From Desulfovibrio sp. (lineage in GTDB: Bacteria; Desulfobacterota; Desulfovibrionia; Desulfovibrionales; Desulfovibrionaceae): a stretch of DNA of 64,000 nt. The translations under genes were made by a program, and so were the position numbers. The stretch covers positions 62,001-126,000 of the forward strand of contig NZ_WASP01000002.1 of NCBI RefSeq assembly GCF_009712225.1. Reading direction: 5' to 3'. The notes beneath the pieces were generated by a model, which was given only the letters and a program-made list of their open reading frames with translations, did not search any database and was not told the DNA's origin. Shown here piece after piece: positions 26,044 through 34,727 of this stretch; within the stretch, counting starts at the first letter, position 1; each line of letters starts with the position of its first letter.

Positions 26044-26095
26044 CCACCGCCCCCAGGGCGGTCTTGTGCAAAAAATGACAAACCTTGCGCTTCAA

Positions 26096-26127
26096 AAGCG
26101 CAAAGGGACTTGACGCCCTTTGCGCTT
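26096..26127. promoter_or_regulatory. Perfect 12-bp inverted repeat centred on the dsr-region promoter
   Basis: Arms AAGCGCAAAGGG (26096-26107) and CCCTTTGCGCTT (26116-26127), 8-nt centre. The left arm can instead pair with TTGCGCTT at 26085-26092, giving two mutually exclusive hairpins. It may be an operator, an attenuator, or the terminator of the VKOR-like gene; the T tract on the 3' side is poor. Confidence 0.55.
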
Positions 26128-26138
26128 ACTATTTATAT
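26110..26138 (+). promoter_or_regulatory. Candidate promoter for the RsbRD-dsrMKJOP transcript
   Basis: TTGACG (26110-26115), 17-nt spacer, TTATAT (26133-26138), followed 35 bp later by the first ATG. The -35 lies in the centre of the 12-bp dyad. Confidence 0.55.
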
Positions 26139-26172
26139 GAGAGAGCCTTAAACAAAAGGCCATGGGGAAGGA

Positions 26173-26706
26173 ATGAAAGCAATCGACATCTTTCGCAAAC
26201 ACAAAGGCGAGATGGTGCGTTTATGGACAGACTCTGTATTCGACACCTATCCATTTGAAACCACAGGTTTTCTTCGCACCAAAGACGACCCCTTCGGCAA
26301 CCCGGTAGCCCACATGACCAAGGAAGCCGCGGGGGCCTTGTATGATGCAGTCACAGGTGAAGCCGTGGAAGTGGCCCAGACTAAAAAGGCCATGGACCGT
26401 TTCATCAAGTTGCGGGCGGTGCAAAAATTCTCCCCCAGCCAGAGCATGGCCGTATTCAGCCTCATGAAGCCCATTCTGAGAGAGCACGTCATGCCTGAAC
26501 TAGTGGCCCAGGGCGACCTGGCTGCCTACCTTGAGACCGAATCGCGCATCGACAGCCTGACTCTTCTGGCGTTTGACATGTATATGGAAAACCGGGAGAT
26601 TCTGGCTGAGTCGCGCATTACGGAAATACGCAACCAGCACGCCCAACTGGCGCGCTGGGCGCAACAACTGGAAGGCGGAAACGTTCCCACCGGGAACGAC
26701 CGCTGA
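26173..26706 (+). CDS. RsbRD N-terminal-domain protein upstream of dsrM
   Basis: 177 residues, soluble, mostly helical. It starts MKAIDIFRKHKGEMVRLW and contains FETTGFLRTKDDPFGNPVAH and SPSQSMAVFSLMKPIL, which match the RsbRD N-terminal sensory domain of stressosome-like proteins (a globin-related helical fold). No STAS domain or kinase follows. The ATG at 26173 has GGAAGG upstream (GGGGAAGGA). It sits 118 bp before dsrM on the same strand and is probably co-transcribed, so it may sense redox or ligand state for sulfite reduction or be a structural helper. Function is not established. Confidence 0.72.
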   Translation: MKAIDIFRKHKGEMVRLWTDSVFDTYPFETTGFLRTKDDPFGNPVAHMTKEAAGALYDAVTGEAVEVAQTKKAMDRFIKLRAVQKFSPSQSMAVFSLMKPILREHVMPELVAQGDLAAYLETESRIDSLTLLAFDMYMENREILAESRITEIRNQHAQLARWAQQLEGGNVPTGNDR

Positions 26707-26824
26707 CATTCCGCGTTCATTAGGCCGTCAGGCCTGACCGTGGGCTTTGCAGCATGCGGGCCAGAGATCTCTCAATATCCCGTGGTGGGCTTTTGAGGCA
26801 ACTTTAGTGGAAGTGAGGTAGGGA

Positions 26825-27844
26825 ATGTTCAATTCATTACTGCTGGTGCTGCTCATAGGAGCCATCGCCTGGGCGGGAGCGGCCGTGGGGCTCGCGGGCC
26901 TGTTCGGCGTGGCGTTGCCTTATGTGGCAGTAGTCGTGTTCATCGCCGGTGTTGTCTGGCGCATGGTGTACTGGGCCAAATCGCCCGTGCCCTTCTGCAT
27001 CCCCACTACGGGTGGGCAGGAGCAGTCGCTTGACTTCATCAAGCAGGCAAAAATCGACTGTCCCAGCACAACTTGGGGTGTTGTGCAGCGCATGTTCCTG
27101 GAAGTGTTCTGCTTCCGTTCGCTGTTCCGCAACACGGTGGCGGACGTGCGGGAATTTGACCCCGTAAGCAACGGGCCGCGCACCATTTATTATTCCTCCA
27201 AGTGGCTGTGGGTCTTTGCCCTGCTGTTCCACTACTGTTTCCTGCTTGTTTTCATCCGTCACTTCCGCTTTTTCATGGAACCCGTGCCTTCCTGTATCCG
27301 TTTCCTTGAAAGCATCGACGGCATCATGCAGGTGGGTTCGCCCCGCTTTTTCTGGACCGGCGGCCTCGTGCTGATCGCGCTGCTGTTCCTGCTGGGACGC
27401 CGCATTTTCAACCAGCGCCTGCGCTATCTTTCGCTTGCCAACGATTACTTCCCCCTGTGGCTGATCATCAGCATCGTGGGTTCCGGTATCTGCCTGCGCT
27501 ATTTCGATAAGACCGAAATCGCCCAGGTCAAGATTTTCGTTATGGGCCTTACGCACTTTGCGCCGGTGTCCACCACGGGCATCAACGCCCTGTTCTTCAC
27601 GCACCTTACTCTGGTCTGCGTACTGCTGATTTACTTCCCCTTCTCCAAGCTCATGCACATGCCGGGCGTGTTCTTCAGCCCCACGCGTAACATGGCGAAC
27701 AATTCTCGCCGCGTGCGCCACATCAACCCCTGGAATCCGCCCAAGCAGTACTTCACCTACGCCGAGTACGAGGATACCTACCGCGACGCCATGGCCGAAG
27801 CCGGGCTGCCGCTGGAAAAGCAACCCGAAAAGGCCGCCGAGTAA
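26825..27844 (+). CDS. dsrM: DsrM, cytochrome b subunit of the DsrMKJOP complex
   Basis: 339 residues, a NarI-type haem b membrane subunit. Helices are visible at about residues 1-45 (two), 119-145, 174-196 (FFWTGGLVLIALLFLLG), 210-235 and 255-280, with His residues in membrane positions (HYCFLLVFIRHFRF and THLTLVCVLL) fit for haem ligation. It takes electrons from the menaquinone pool and passes them to DsrK. The ATG at 26825 has GAGG upstream. dsrK follows after 12 bp. The complex links the quinone pool to reduction of the DsrC trisulfide produced by sulfite reductase. Confidence 0.95.
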   Translation: MFNSLLLVLLIGAIAWAGAAVGLAGLFGVALPYVAVVVFIAGVVWRMVYWAKSPVPFCIPTTGGQEQSLDFIKQAKIDCPSTTWGVVQRMFLEVFCFRSLFRNTVADVREFDPVSNGPRTIYYSSKWLWVFALLFHYCFLLVFIRHFRFFMEPVPSCIRFLESIDGIMQVGSPRFFWTGGLVLIALLFLLGRRIFNQRLRYLSLANDYFPLWLIISIVGSGICLRYFDKTEIAQVKIFVMGLTHFAPVSTTGINALFFTHLTLVCVLLIYFPFSKLMHMPGVFFSPTRNMANNSRRVRHINPWNPPKQYFTYAEYEDTYRDAMAEAGLPLEKQPEKAAE

Positions 27845-27856
27845 GGAGTTTCCACG

Positions 27857-29500
27857 ATGGCAAAATTACCTACGCCGCAAATGCTTGTGTCCAGCCGCCC
27901 GGCCTTCCCTGACCAGGACTGGCTCGACACCAAGCCTGAATTTACACCGGGCAGCTTCTGCTATCCGGCCAAGCAAGAAACCATGGAACTTCTGCATATG
28001 CCCAATCCCCACGAATGGGATCCGGCGGCAGAAGACTGGAACATGCCCGAAAACTGGGAACAGATTCTGTGCGACGCCTTTGAAGAGCGCCTTGAAAAGC
28101 ACCGCTCTCTCAAGCTGTTCATGGACATCTGCGTGCGTTGCGGCGCTTGCGCCGACAAGTGCCACTTCTTCCTTGGCACCAACGATCCCAAGAACATGCC
28201 CGTGCTGCGCGCCGAACTGCTGCGCTCGCTCTACCGCCGCGACCACACCATGCTGGGCAAGATTCTCGGCAAGAAAGTGGGCGCCCGCGGCTGGGACAAG
28301 GAAGTAGTAAAGGAACTCTTCTACTACGCCTACCAGTGTACCGAATGCCGCCGCTGCTCGCTCTTCTGCCCCTACGGCATCGACACGGCCGAAATCACCG
28401 CTATCGTACGCGAACTGCTGCACGAGGTGGGCCTTGGCATCCACTGGATCATGGACCCCGTGAAAAACTGCAGCTTCACCGGCAACCACCTTGGCATCAA
28501 GCCCCACTCTTTTGTGGAAATCGTGGAAATGCTGGCCGATGACTGCGAAACCATCACCGGTATCCGTCCCAAAACGCCCTTTAACGAAAAGGGCCACGAA
28601 ATCCTGTTCATCACGCCCTCTGGTGACGTATTTGCCGACCCCGGCATTTACACCTTCATGGGCTACCTGATGCTCTTCCACGAGCTGGATCTCGACTACA
28701 CCTTCTCGACCTACGCGTCCGAAGGCGGCAACTTCGGCTCCTTTACCACGTTCAACATGGCAAAGAAACTCAACGCCAAAATGTACGCCGAAGCCGAACG
28801 TCTGGGTTCCAAGTGGATTCTGGGCGGCGAATGCGGCCACATGTGGCGCGTGATCAACCAGTACATGGACACCTACAACGGGCCGTCGCCCTCGCACATG
28901 ACGACGCCTGTTTCGCCCTACACGGGCACGGTATTCCAGAACGCGGCCTCCACCAAGATGGTGCACATCGCCGAGTTCACCGCTGACCTGATCCACCACA
29001 ACAAGCTGAACCTCGACCCCAGCCGTAACGACCATATCGTCACCACGTTCCACGACTCGTGCAACCCCGCACGCGGCATGGGCTTGCTCGACGAACCCCG
29101 CTACGTGCTCAACGCCGTGTGCAACAACTTTGTTGAAATGCCCGAGAACACCATCCGCGAGCAGACCTTCTGCTGCGGCGCCGGTTCCGGTCTGAACACC
29201 GAAGAAATCATGGAACTGCGCATGCGTTCCGGCATGCCCCGTGGCAATGCCCTGCGCTACGTGCAGGAAAAATACGGCGTCAACCACATGGCCTGCGTGT
29301 GCGCCATTGACCGCGCCACCCTGCCCCCGCTCGCCAACTATTGGGCGCCCGGCGTCAATGTGAGCGGCCTGCATGAACTGGTGGGCAATGCCCTTGTCAT
29401 GAAGGGCGAAAGCAAGCGCACCATGGACCTGCGCCAGGAAGATCTGCCCAATGTGGTAGAGGATGATGACGCGCCCGAGGCGCAGGGGGAGGGCCAATAA
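27857..29500 (+). CDS. dsrK: DsrK, HdrD-like iron-sulfur subunit
   Basis: 547 residues. Two 4Fe-4S motifs are visible, CVRCGACADKC (Cys92, 95, 98, 102) and CTECRRCSLFCPYG, followed by CCG-type domains (HDSCNPARGMG and TFCCGAGSG) like those that hold the special catalytic 4Fe-4S cluster in heterodisulfide reductase HdrD. It is the probable catalytic site that reduces the DsrC trisulfide on the cytoplasmic side. The acidic tail is typical of Desulfovibrio members. The stop codon directly abuts the dsrJ ATG, so the two are translationally coupled. Confidence 0.96.
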   Translation: MAKLPTPQMLVSSRPAFPDQDWLDTKPEFTPGSFCYPAKQETMELLHMPNPHEWDPAAEDWNMPENWEQILCDAFEERLEKHRSLKLFMDICVRCGACADKCHFFLGTNDPKNMPVLRAELLRSLYRRDHTMLGKILGKKVGARGWDKEVVKELFYYAYQCTECRRCSLFCPYGIDTAEITAIVRELLHEVGLGIHWIMDPVKNCSFTGNHLGIKPHSFVEIVEMLADDCETITGIRPKTPFNEKGHEILFITPSGDVFADPGIYTFMGYLMLFHELDLDYTFSTYASEGGNFGSFTTFNMAKKLNAKMYAEAERLGSKWILGGECGHMWRVINQYMDTYNGPSPSHMTTPVSPYTGTVFQNAASTKMVHIAEFTADLIHHNKLNLDPSRNDHIVTTFHDSCNPARGMGLLDEPRYVLNAVCNNFVEMPENTIREQTFCCGAGSGLNTEEIMELRMRSGMPRGNALRYVQEKYGVNHMACVCAIDRATLPPLANYWAPGVNVSGLHELVGNALVMKGESKRTMDLRQEDLPNVVEDDDAPEAQGEGQ

Positions 29501-29881
29501 ATGTATAACGCTAAAGCCGTAATTCTTGGGATCATCATCTTTGTGGTCCTGTTCACCTCCCCGTTCTGGGTCAGCATGCTGGGCAACCGCTACAGCAGCA
29601 CCGGCATTGCGCTGCCCAAGAATGAAAAAGAGTGCGTAGAAAATGTGACTTTTATGCGCGACAAGCACATGCAGCTGCTCAACGAGTGGCGTGATGAAGC
29701 CCTGCGCAAGGAAAATCGCACCTATGTGGCGTCCAATGGCAAAAAATGGACCATCAGCCTGCAGAACACCTGCATGAAGTGCCATAACGACTACAAGGGT
29801 TTCTGCGAAAAGTGCCATGTGGCCAACAGCGTTGATCCTTATTGCTGGACCTGCCACATCATTCCCCAGGGGAGCAAATAA
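29501..29881 (+). CDS. dsrJ: DsrJ, triheme cytochrome c
   Basis: 126 residues. One N-terminal membrane anchor (VILGIIIFVVLFTSPFW, residues about 7-24) and three CxxCH haem sites: CMKCH, CEKCH and CWTCH. In characterised DsrJ one haem has unusual His/Cys ligation, and the periplasmic location suggests exchange of electrons with other cytochromes. The ribosome site GGAGGG lies inside the dsrK 3' end. The stop TAA overlaps the dsrO ATG by one base. Confidence 0.95.
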   Translation: MYNAKAVILGIIIFVVLFTSPFWVSMLGNRYSSTGIALPKNEKECVENVTFMRDKHMQLLNEWRDEALRKENRTYVASNGKKWTISLQNTCMKCHNDYKGFCEKCHVANSVDPYCWTCHIIPQGSK

Positions 29882-30672
29882 TGAACAAGAGCAGAAGAAG
29901 CTTTCTGAAAGTGGCGGGGCTTTCCGCCTGTGCCCTGAGCAGCGGAATGGCCGGCCTTGGCGCCTTGTCCGGCGTTGCTCAGGCCCAGATTGCCCCTGGA
30001 CGGTATGAAAAGGGCGTTAACGCCCTGCACGCCAAGCGCTGGGCCATGGTTATTGACACCCGTCAGTTCACCAGCCCCCGTGACTACGAGCCGCTGATCG
30101 AAGCGTGCCACAAGTTCCACAATGTGCCGCACGTTCCGGGCGACCAGAACATCAAGTGGTTCTGGCTCGATTCGTTCGAGCACACCTTCCCCGATGAAAT
30201 GAACGCCTTCCTCGACAAGCGCCGGGCCGAAGCCAGTTATCCGCTGCTGTGCAACCACTGCACCAACCCGCCCTGCGTGCGCGTGTGCCCCACTCAGGCC
30301 ACCTACAAGATGGAAGACGGCATTGTTGCCATGGACTACCACCGTTGCATTGGCTGCCGCTTCTGCATGGCGGGTTGTCCTTTTGGTGCTCGTTCGTTCA
30401 ACTTCAAGGACCCGCGCAAATTCCTTGCCGATCCCGTGCCCAACCCGGCCTTCCCCACGCGCATGATCGGCGTGGTGGAAAAGTGCACCTTCTGCGCCGA
30501 GCGCCTGGCTGTTGGCCAGCTGCCCGCCTGCGTTGAAGCCTCTGGCGGCAAGATCCTCTTCGGCGACCTGGAAGATCCCAATTCAACGGTGCGGCAGGCT
30601 TTGTCCGCCAACTACAGTATTCGCCGCAAGCCCAACCTGGGCACGCAGCCCGGCGTTTACTACCTCATATAG
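29881..30672 (+). CDS. dsrO: DsrO, periplasmic ferredoxin-like subunit
   Basis: 263 residues with a Tat signal (SRRSFLKVAGL). Four-cluster NrfC/DmsB-type ferredoxin: CNHCTNPPCVRVC, CIGCRFCMAGC with PFGAR after it, and CTFCAERL plus a later Cys. It passes electrons between DsrJ and the membrane subunit DsrP. The start at 29881 overlaps the dsrJ stop (TAATG). The gene ends 12 bp before dsrP. Confidence 0.95.
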   Translation: MNKSRRSFLKVAGLSACALSSGMAGLGALSGVAQAQIAPGRYEKGVNALHAKRWAMVIDTRQFTSPRDYEPLIEACHKFHNVPHVPGDQNIKWFWLDSFEHTFPDEMNAFLDKRRAEASYPLLCNHCTNPPCVRVCPTQATYKMEDGIVAMDYHRCIGCRFCMAGCPFGARSFNFKDPRKFLADPVPNPAFPTRMIGVVEKCTFCAERLAVGQLPACVEASGGKILFGDLEDPNSTVRQALSANYSIRRKPNLGTQPGVYYLI

Positions 30673-30684
30673 GGAGGACAGGCC

Positions 30685-31854
30685 ATGGTTGAAAAATTGC
30701 TCGAAGGTCCCAAGACCTACTACTTGTGGCTGCTCTTTCTGCTCTGCCTGATCGCAGGCTGCGGCATTGTGTACCTGGACCAGCTCCAGAACGGTCTTTC
30801 CGTGACCGGCATGAACCGCGACGTTTCGTGGGGTCTGTATATTTCGCAGTTCACCTACTTCGTCGGTGTTGCCGCCTCGGCCGTTATGCTGGTGCTGCCC
30901 ACGTACTTCCACCACTACAAAAAATTCAAGCGCATGATCATCTTCGGTGAATTCATGGCCGTTGCGGCCGTGGTCATGTGCGCCCTGTTCATCGTGGTTG
31001 ACCTTGGTCAGCCCCAACGCATGCTCAACGTCATGCTGCACCCCACTCCCAACTCCGTCATGTTTTACGACATGCTGGTGCTCATTGGGTACCTGGGTCT
31101 GAACATCATCATCGGCTGGGTTACCCTTGAAGCCGAACGGCACGAAATTGATCCGCCCAAATGGATCAAGCCCCTCATCTACCTTTCGATTCTGTGGGCT
31201 TTCTCCATCCACACGGTTACCGCCTTCCTGTACGCTGGCGTGCCCGGGCGTCACTACTGGCTCACCGCCATCATGGCTGGCCGCTTCCTGGCTTCGGCCT
31301 TCTGCTCGGGGCCTGCCATCCTCATGCTGCTGATGCTGCTTATGCGCCGCCTCAGCGGCCTGGATGTGGGCAAGGAAGCCGTGAAGACGCTGACCACCAT
31401 CATCGTCTACGCCATGTGCGTGAACGTGTTCTTCTTTGTGCTTGAACTGTTCACGGCCTTCTACAGCAACATTCCCGGTCACATGGAACCCATCAGCGTT
31501 CTGTTCTTCGGCCACGGCGGTCACCTGCTGTGGGTAAACTACTGGATGTGGGCGGCGGTTATCATGGCCTTCTCGTGCCTGGCCATTCTTATTCCGCCCA
31601 AACTGCGCACCCATCCCACGCTCATGCCCATCGCACTTATCATGCTTGTGGCTGCCTCGTGGATCGACAAGGGTCTTGGTTTGCTGGTTGGCGGTTTTAC
31701 CCCCAACATGTTTGAAACCATCACCCCCTACATGCCCACCGCAAAGGAAATTGCCGTGGCCCTTGGCGTGTACGCCGTGGGCGCCCTGGTGCTCTCCCTC
31801 TTGTGGCGCATCGCCCTTGGCGTGAAAAAAGAAGTGAATCACCTCACCGATTAG
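30685..31854 (+). CDS. dsrP: DsrP, NrfD/PsrC-family integral membrane subunit
   Basis: 389 residues with about ten transmembrane helices. NrfD features include WGLYISQFTYFVGVAASAV, FIVVDLGQPQRM, FYDMLVLIGYL, AFSIHTVTAFLYAG and PGRHYWLTAIMAGRFLASAF. It is a quinone-interacting subunit that works with DsrO, and may contribute to charge separation across the membrane. Ribosome site GGGAGGAC. A strong terminator 20 bp after the stop closes the operon. Confidence 0.95.
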   Translation: MVEKLLEGPKTYYLWLLFLLCLIAGCGIVYLDQLQNGLSVTGMNRDVSWGLYISQFTYFVGVAASAVMLVLPTYFHHYKKFKRMIIFGEFMAVAAVVMCALFIVVDLGQPQRMLNVMLHPTPNSVMFYDMLVLIGYLGLNIIIGWVTLEAERHEIDPPKWIKPLIYLSILWAFSIHTVTAFLYAGVPGRHYWLTAIMAGRFLASAFCSGPAILMLLMLLMRRLSGLDVGKEAVKTLTTIIVYAMCVNVFFFVLELFTAFYSNIPGHMEPISVLFFGHGGHLLWVNYWMWAAVIMAFSCLAILIPPKLRTHPTLMPIALIMLVAASWIDKGLGLLVGGFTPNMFETITPYMPTAKEIAVALGVYAVGALVLSLLWRIALGVKKEVNHLTD

Positions 31855-31873
31855 TCGCCAGGCATAGTAAATC

Positions 31874-31915
31874 AAACGCCCCTGTGTCACCAAGACGCAG
31901 GGGCGTTTTGCTTTT
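31874..31915 (+). terminator. Terminator of the dsrMKJOP operon
   Basis: 15-nt arms 31874-31888 and 31894-31908 with one G-U pair and a 5-nt loop, followed by TTTTGCTTTT on the plus strand. Confidence 0.9.
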
Positions 31916-31990
31916 GCGGAACTGCGGGGCCGCCCCATTGCTGCCCTACACAAATGACCAGTCCGTAATGGTATTTCCTCACTCTCAAGC

Positions 31991-32020
31991 TTGACTCGAA
32001 GCCATGCTCGCGGGCATAGT
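31991..32020 (+). promoter_or_regulatory. Candidate promoter of the HD-domain gene
   Basis: TTGACT (31991-31996), 18-nt spacer, CATAGT (32015-32020), about 40 bp before the ATG at 32061. Confidence 0.4.
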
Positions 32021-32060
32021 ATCAGCCATTCCCCGTTATTAATTTCGCAAGGAGCCATGG

Positions 32061-33392
32061 ATGCATCAAGCGCTCAAAGACGCCATAACCATAAGCAAAA
32101 CCCTTTTGCGCAATGGCTATGACGCGCATGTTATCAACGCCCCCTTGCAGGAGCACCTGCTGGAAAACGCCAAGCAGCCCACCGTGGACATTGCCTGCGA
32201 GCCGGATCTGGATACGCTTATCAAGCTGTTTCCCAAGGCAGTGCCGCTGCAAGACAAGCGCGCACTGGCCACACTGGAAGAAAACGGCTTTACCTTCTGT
32301 TTCTACCCTCTTGAAGTTGCCGCTGCGGGTCACCCCGAGCTTTCGCTGCTGCGCATCACGCCTACCATGATGGACAGGATGCCCCATGAGGAGCAGCTCA
32401 AGCTGCGCATCACGGGCTTTGGCAGCCCCGAGTCGTCTAACGACGCATACGACGGCTTTGAGGACGTCAAGGGCGGCGCCATCCAGCTGGCTGGCCTGCC
32501 GGACGAAACCCTGCGCCACAACTACCTGCTGGCCGTGCGCGCCCTGCGCTTTGCCGCCAATTTTGATCTGCCCATCGAGCCCAACACCTGGCTTGCCATT
32601 GTGCGTGCCTCAAGCCGCGTGCTTGATTATGTGCCCGCTACGGATATCATGGACGAATGGCGCAAGGTTGCCGCCGAATCCATGTACCGCTTTGTGCGCC
32701 TGCTGTTTGATTCGCACATCCTGCAAGGGCTTATTCCTGAAGTGGCCTCCCTCTCGTGCCTCACCCAGATGCGCAACAAGGACGGCGAGACGGAAAACGT
32801 CTTTGAGCACACCCTTGAGTGCATGAAGCACTACCCGGAAGAAGACTTCCACTACGACTGGCTTGGCACCATGGCCATGCTCTTTCACGATGTGGGCAAG
32901 CTCTATACCGGCGAGTATTTCGATGGCATCTGGACCTACTACCAGCATCATCGCGTGGGCGCCAAGGTAACGCGCAAGATTCTGCGTCGCCTGCACTTTG
33001 CGCAGGAAGACATTGATCTGCTTTGCCATCTGGTGCGCCACCACATGCGCTTCCACTTCATGATGACAGACAGGGGCATACGCCGCTTCAAGGCGCTGGA
33101 CGATTACCCCCGTCTCATCGCCATGGCCAGGGCGGACCTCAAGGCACGTGACGGCATTCTGACCTCGTTCAACCACAATATGAAGTATCTCGACCGCGCC
33201 GAAACGCCCGAGCAGATGCTTGAACCCCTGTTGAACGGCAATGAAATCATGAGCGAAACCAAGCTTTCGCCAGGTCCCCTGGTGGGCATCATCCGCGACG
33301 CCCTTTTGCAGGCGCAGATCGCAGGCGAAGTCACCGATGTGGAATCAGCGGTGGTTTTTGTGCGCGATTATGCCCGTAAATCAGTGGGCTAA
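32061..33392 (+). CDS. CCA-transferase-like HD-domain protein with degenerate nucleotidyltransferase head
   Basis: 443 residues. The layout follows tRNA nucleotidyltransferases: a head domain, the RNA-binding stretch LRHNYLLAVRALRFAANFD (residues 151-169; compare the family's R-AlRFa), and an HD domain with His250, and His276-Asp277 in MLFHDVGK. The head lacks the essential motifs: where active enzymes have GGxVRD and DxD, this protein has INAPLQE and TVDIACEPD. It is therefore unlikely to add CCA and may keep only HD phosphohydrolase or RNA-binding activity. The ATG has AAGGAG six bases upstream. A terminator follows. Confidence 0.7.
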   Translation: MHQALKDAITISKTLLRNGYDAHVINAPLQEHLLENAKQPTVDIACEPDLDTLIKLFPKAVPLQDKRALATLEENGFTFCFYPLEVAAAGHPELSLLRITPTMMDRMPHEEQLKLRITGFGSPESSNDAYDGFEDVKGGAIQLAGLPDETLRHNYLLAVRALRFAANFDLPIEPNTWLAIVRASSRVLDYVPATDIMDEWRKVAAESMYRFVRLLFDSHILQGLIPEVASLSCLTQMRNKDGETENVFEHTLECMKHYPEEDFHYDWLGTMAMLFHDVGKLYTGEYFDGIWTYYQHHRVGAKVTRKILRRLHFAQEDIDLLCHLVRHHMRFHFMMTDRGIRRFKALDDYPRLIAMARADLKARDGILTSFNHNMKYLDRAETPEQMLEPLLNGNEIMSETKLSPGPLVGIIRDALLQAQIAGEVTDVESAVVFVRDYARKSVG

Positions 33393-33416
33393 ACGCTCCT
33401 GACCTTTGCTGAAACG

Positions 33417-33445
33417 GTGGGCGTTCCTTTGGGAGCGCCCACTTT
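33417..33445 (+). terminator. Terminator of the HD-domain gene
   Basis: 11-bp stem with one G-U pair (33417-33427 with 33432-33442), TTTG loop, followed by TTTCGCTT. Confidence 0.75.
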
Positions 33446-33563
33446 CGCTTGAATCTGGCGCAGTGCAGGGCATTAATTTTCTTGCCCCCAAGACGCAAAA
33501 ATCGTAGGCATCAGCCAGCCCTTTTGGCCCTGCGCCCCAACCCTATTCTTTTTGGCAGACCGT

Positions 33564-34622
33564 ATGACCAATCTTCTCAACCTGACCCTTCCCGAACTTG
33601 AAGCCTGGCTCCAGACAGAACTGGGCGAGCCCAAATTCCGCGCCATGCAGATATGGCAGTGGCTTTGGCAGCGCATGGTTCGCGATTTTGAATCCATGAC
33701 CAATATTTCAAAGGTCTGCCGCGAAAAGCTCATGGCGCAGGCAGCCATTGTCTGGCCGGAAGTGGTGACGGTGGAGAAAAGTCAGGACGACACCACAAAG
33801 TTTTTGCTGCGGCTCGAAGACGGAGCTCTTGTGGAGACCGTGCTCATTCCTTCTGATTCGCGCGAGGGCGTGCGTCGCTGGACTCAATGCGTGTCGTCAC
33901 AGGTGGGCTGCGCCATGGGTTGCACTTTTTGCTCCACCGGACAGATGGGCTTTGAGCGCAATATGACCATGGGTGAAATTCTGGGGCAGGTGCTGGTGGC
34001 CCGTGCGCATCTGGGCGATGACAGGCCGGAATGGCCCATGCTGCGCAATATCGTGTTCATGGGCATGGGCGAGCCCCTGCTCAACATGCGTGAGCTAATG
34101 CGCTCGCTGGAAGGCCTGAACAACGCCAAGGGGCTCAATTTCTCCCCCCGGCGCATTACGGTATCCACCTGCGGCATAGAAAAAGGCCTGCGCGAGTTGG
34201 GCGATAGCGGTCTGGCCTATCTGGCTGTTTCGTTGCACGCACCCACGCAGGAGTTGCGCTCGCGTATCATGCCCAAGGCCGCCCGTTGGTCGCTGGAGGA
34301 CATGTTTGAAACGCTCAAATCCTACCCGCTCAAGACGCGTGAGCACATTACCTTTGAATACCTGTTGCTGGGTGGGGTCAACGATGGCCTGGAGCAGGCC
34401 AAGGAACTGGCGCGGCTGGTAAGCGAGGTGCGCGGCAAGCTGAACCTTATCGTGTACAATCCTGCGGAAGGAGCACCCTACGCCGCGCCCACAGAAGATG
34501 ACGTGCTGGCTTTTGAACAGTACCTGTGGAAGCGCAAAATCACCGCCATACTGCGTAAAAGCAAGGGGCAGGACATCAAGGCGGCCTGCGGCCAGCTCAA
34601 AGCGGCTCGTCTACCAGACTAG
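33564..34622 (+). CDS. rlmN: 23S rRNA/tRNA adenine C2-methyltransferase RlmN
   Basis: 352-residue radical SAM enzyme that methylates A2503 of 23S rRNA and A37 of some tRNAs. Motifs: CAMGCTFCSTGQMGF (CxxxCxxC cluster), ETVLIPSDSREGVRRW before it, FMGMGEPLLNM, STCGIEKGLREL, LAVSLHAPTQELRS, TFEYLLLGGVNDG, and the C-terminal LRKSKGQDIKAACGQL with the second catalytic Cys. The ATG at 33564 gives the family start; an in-frame TTG at 33552 is possible but has no better ribosome site. Confidence 0.95.
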   Translation: MTNLLNLTLPELEAWLQTELGEPKFRAMQIWQWLWQRMVRDFESMTNISKVCREKLMAQAAIVWPEVVTVEKSQDDTTKFLLRLEDGALVETVLIPSDSREGVRRWTQCVSSQVGCAMGCTFCSTGQMGFERNMTMGEILGQVLVARAHLGDDRPEWPMLRNIVFMGMGEPLLNMRELMRSLEGLNNAKGLNFSPRRITVSTCGIEKGLRELGDSGLAYLAVSLHAPTQELRSRIMPKAARWSLEDMFETLKSYPLKTREHITFEYLLLGGVNDGLEQAKELARLVSEVRGKLNLIVYNPAEGAPYAAPTEDDVLAFEQYLWKRKITAILRKSKGQDIKAACGQLKAARLPD

Positions 34623-34727
34623 CCGGGCGAGCATCTGTACACGCAGCCTGACCTGGCAGCCTGTCGGGCCGGTCCGAAACAAGGGGAGTGCGCGGGAGCA
34701 GAGTGCTGGATTATCGTATCCAGAAAG

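Noticed and set aside
27866-29857. Minus-strand open frame of 663 codons over dsrK
   Set aside because: Antisense to dsrK, whose Cys clusters and overlaps with dsrJ are decisive.
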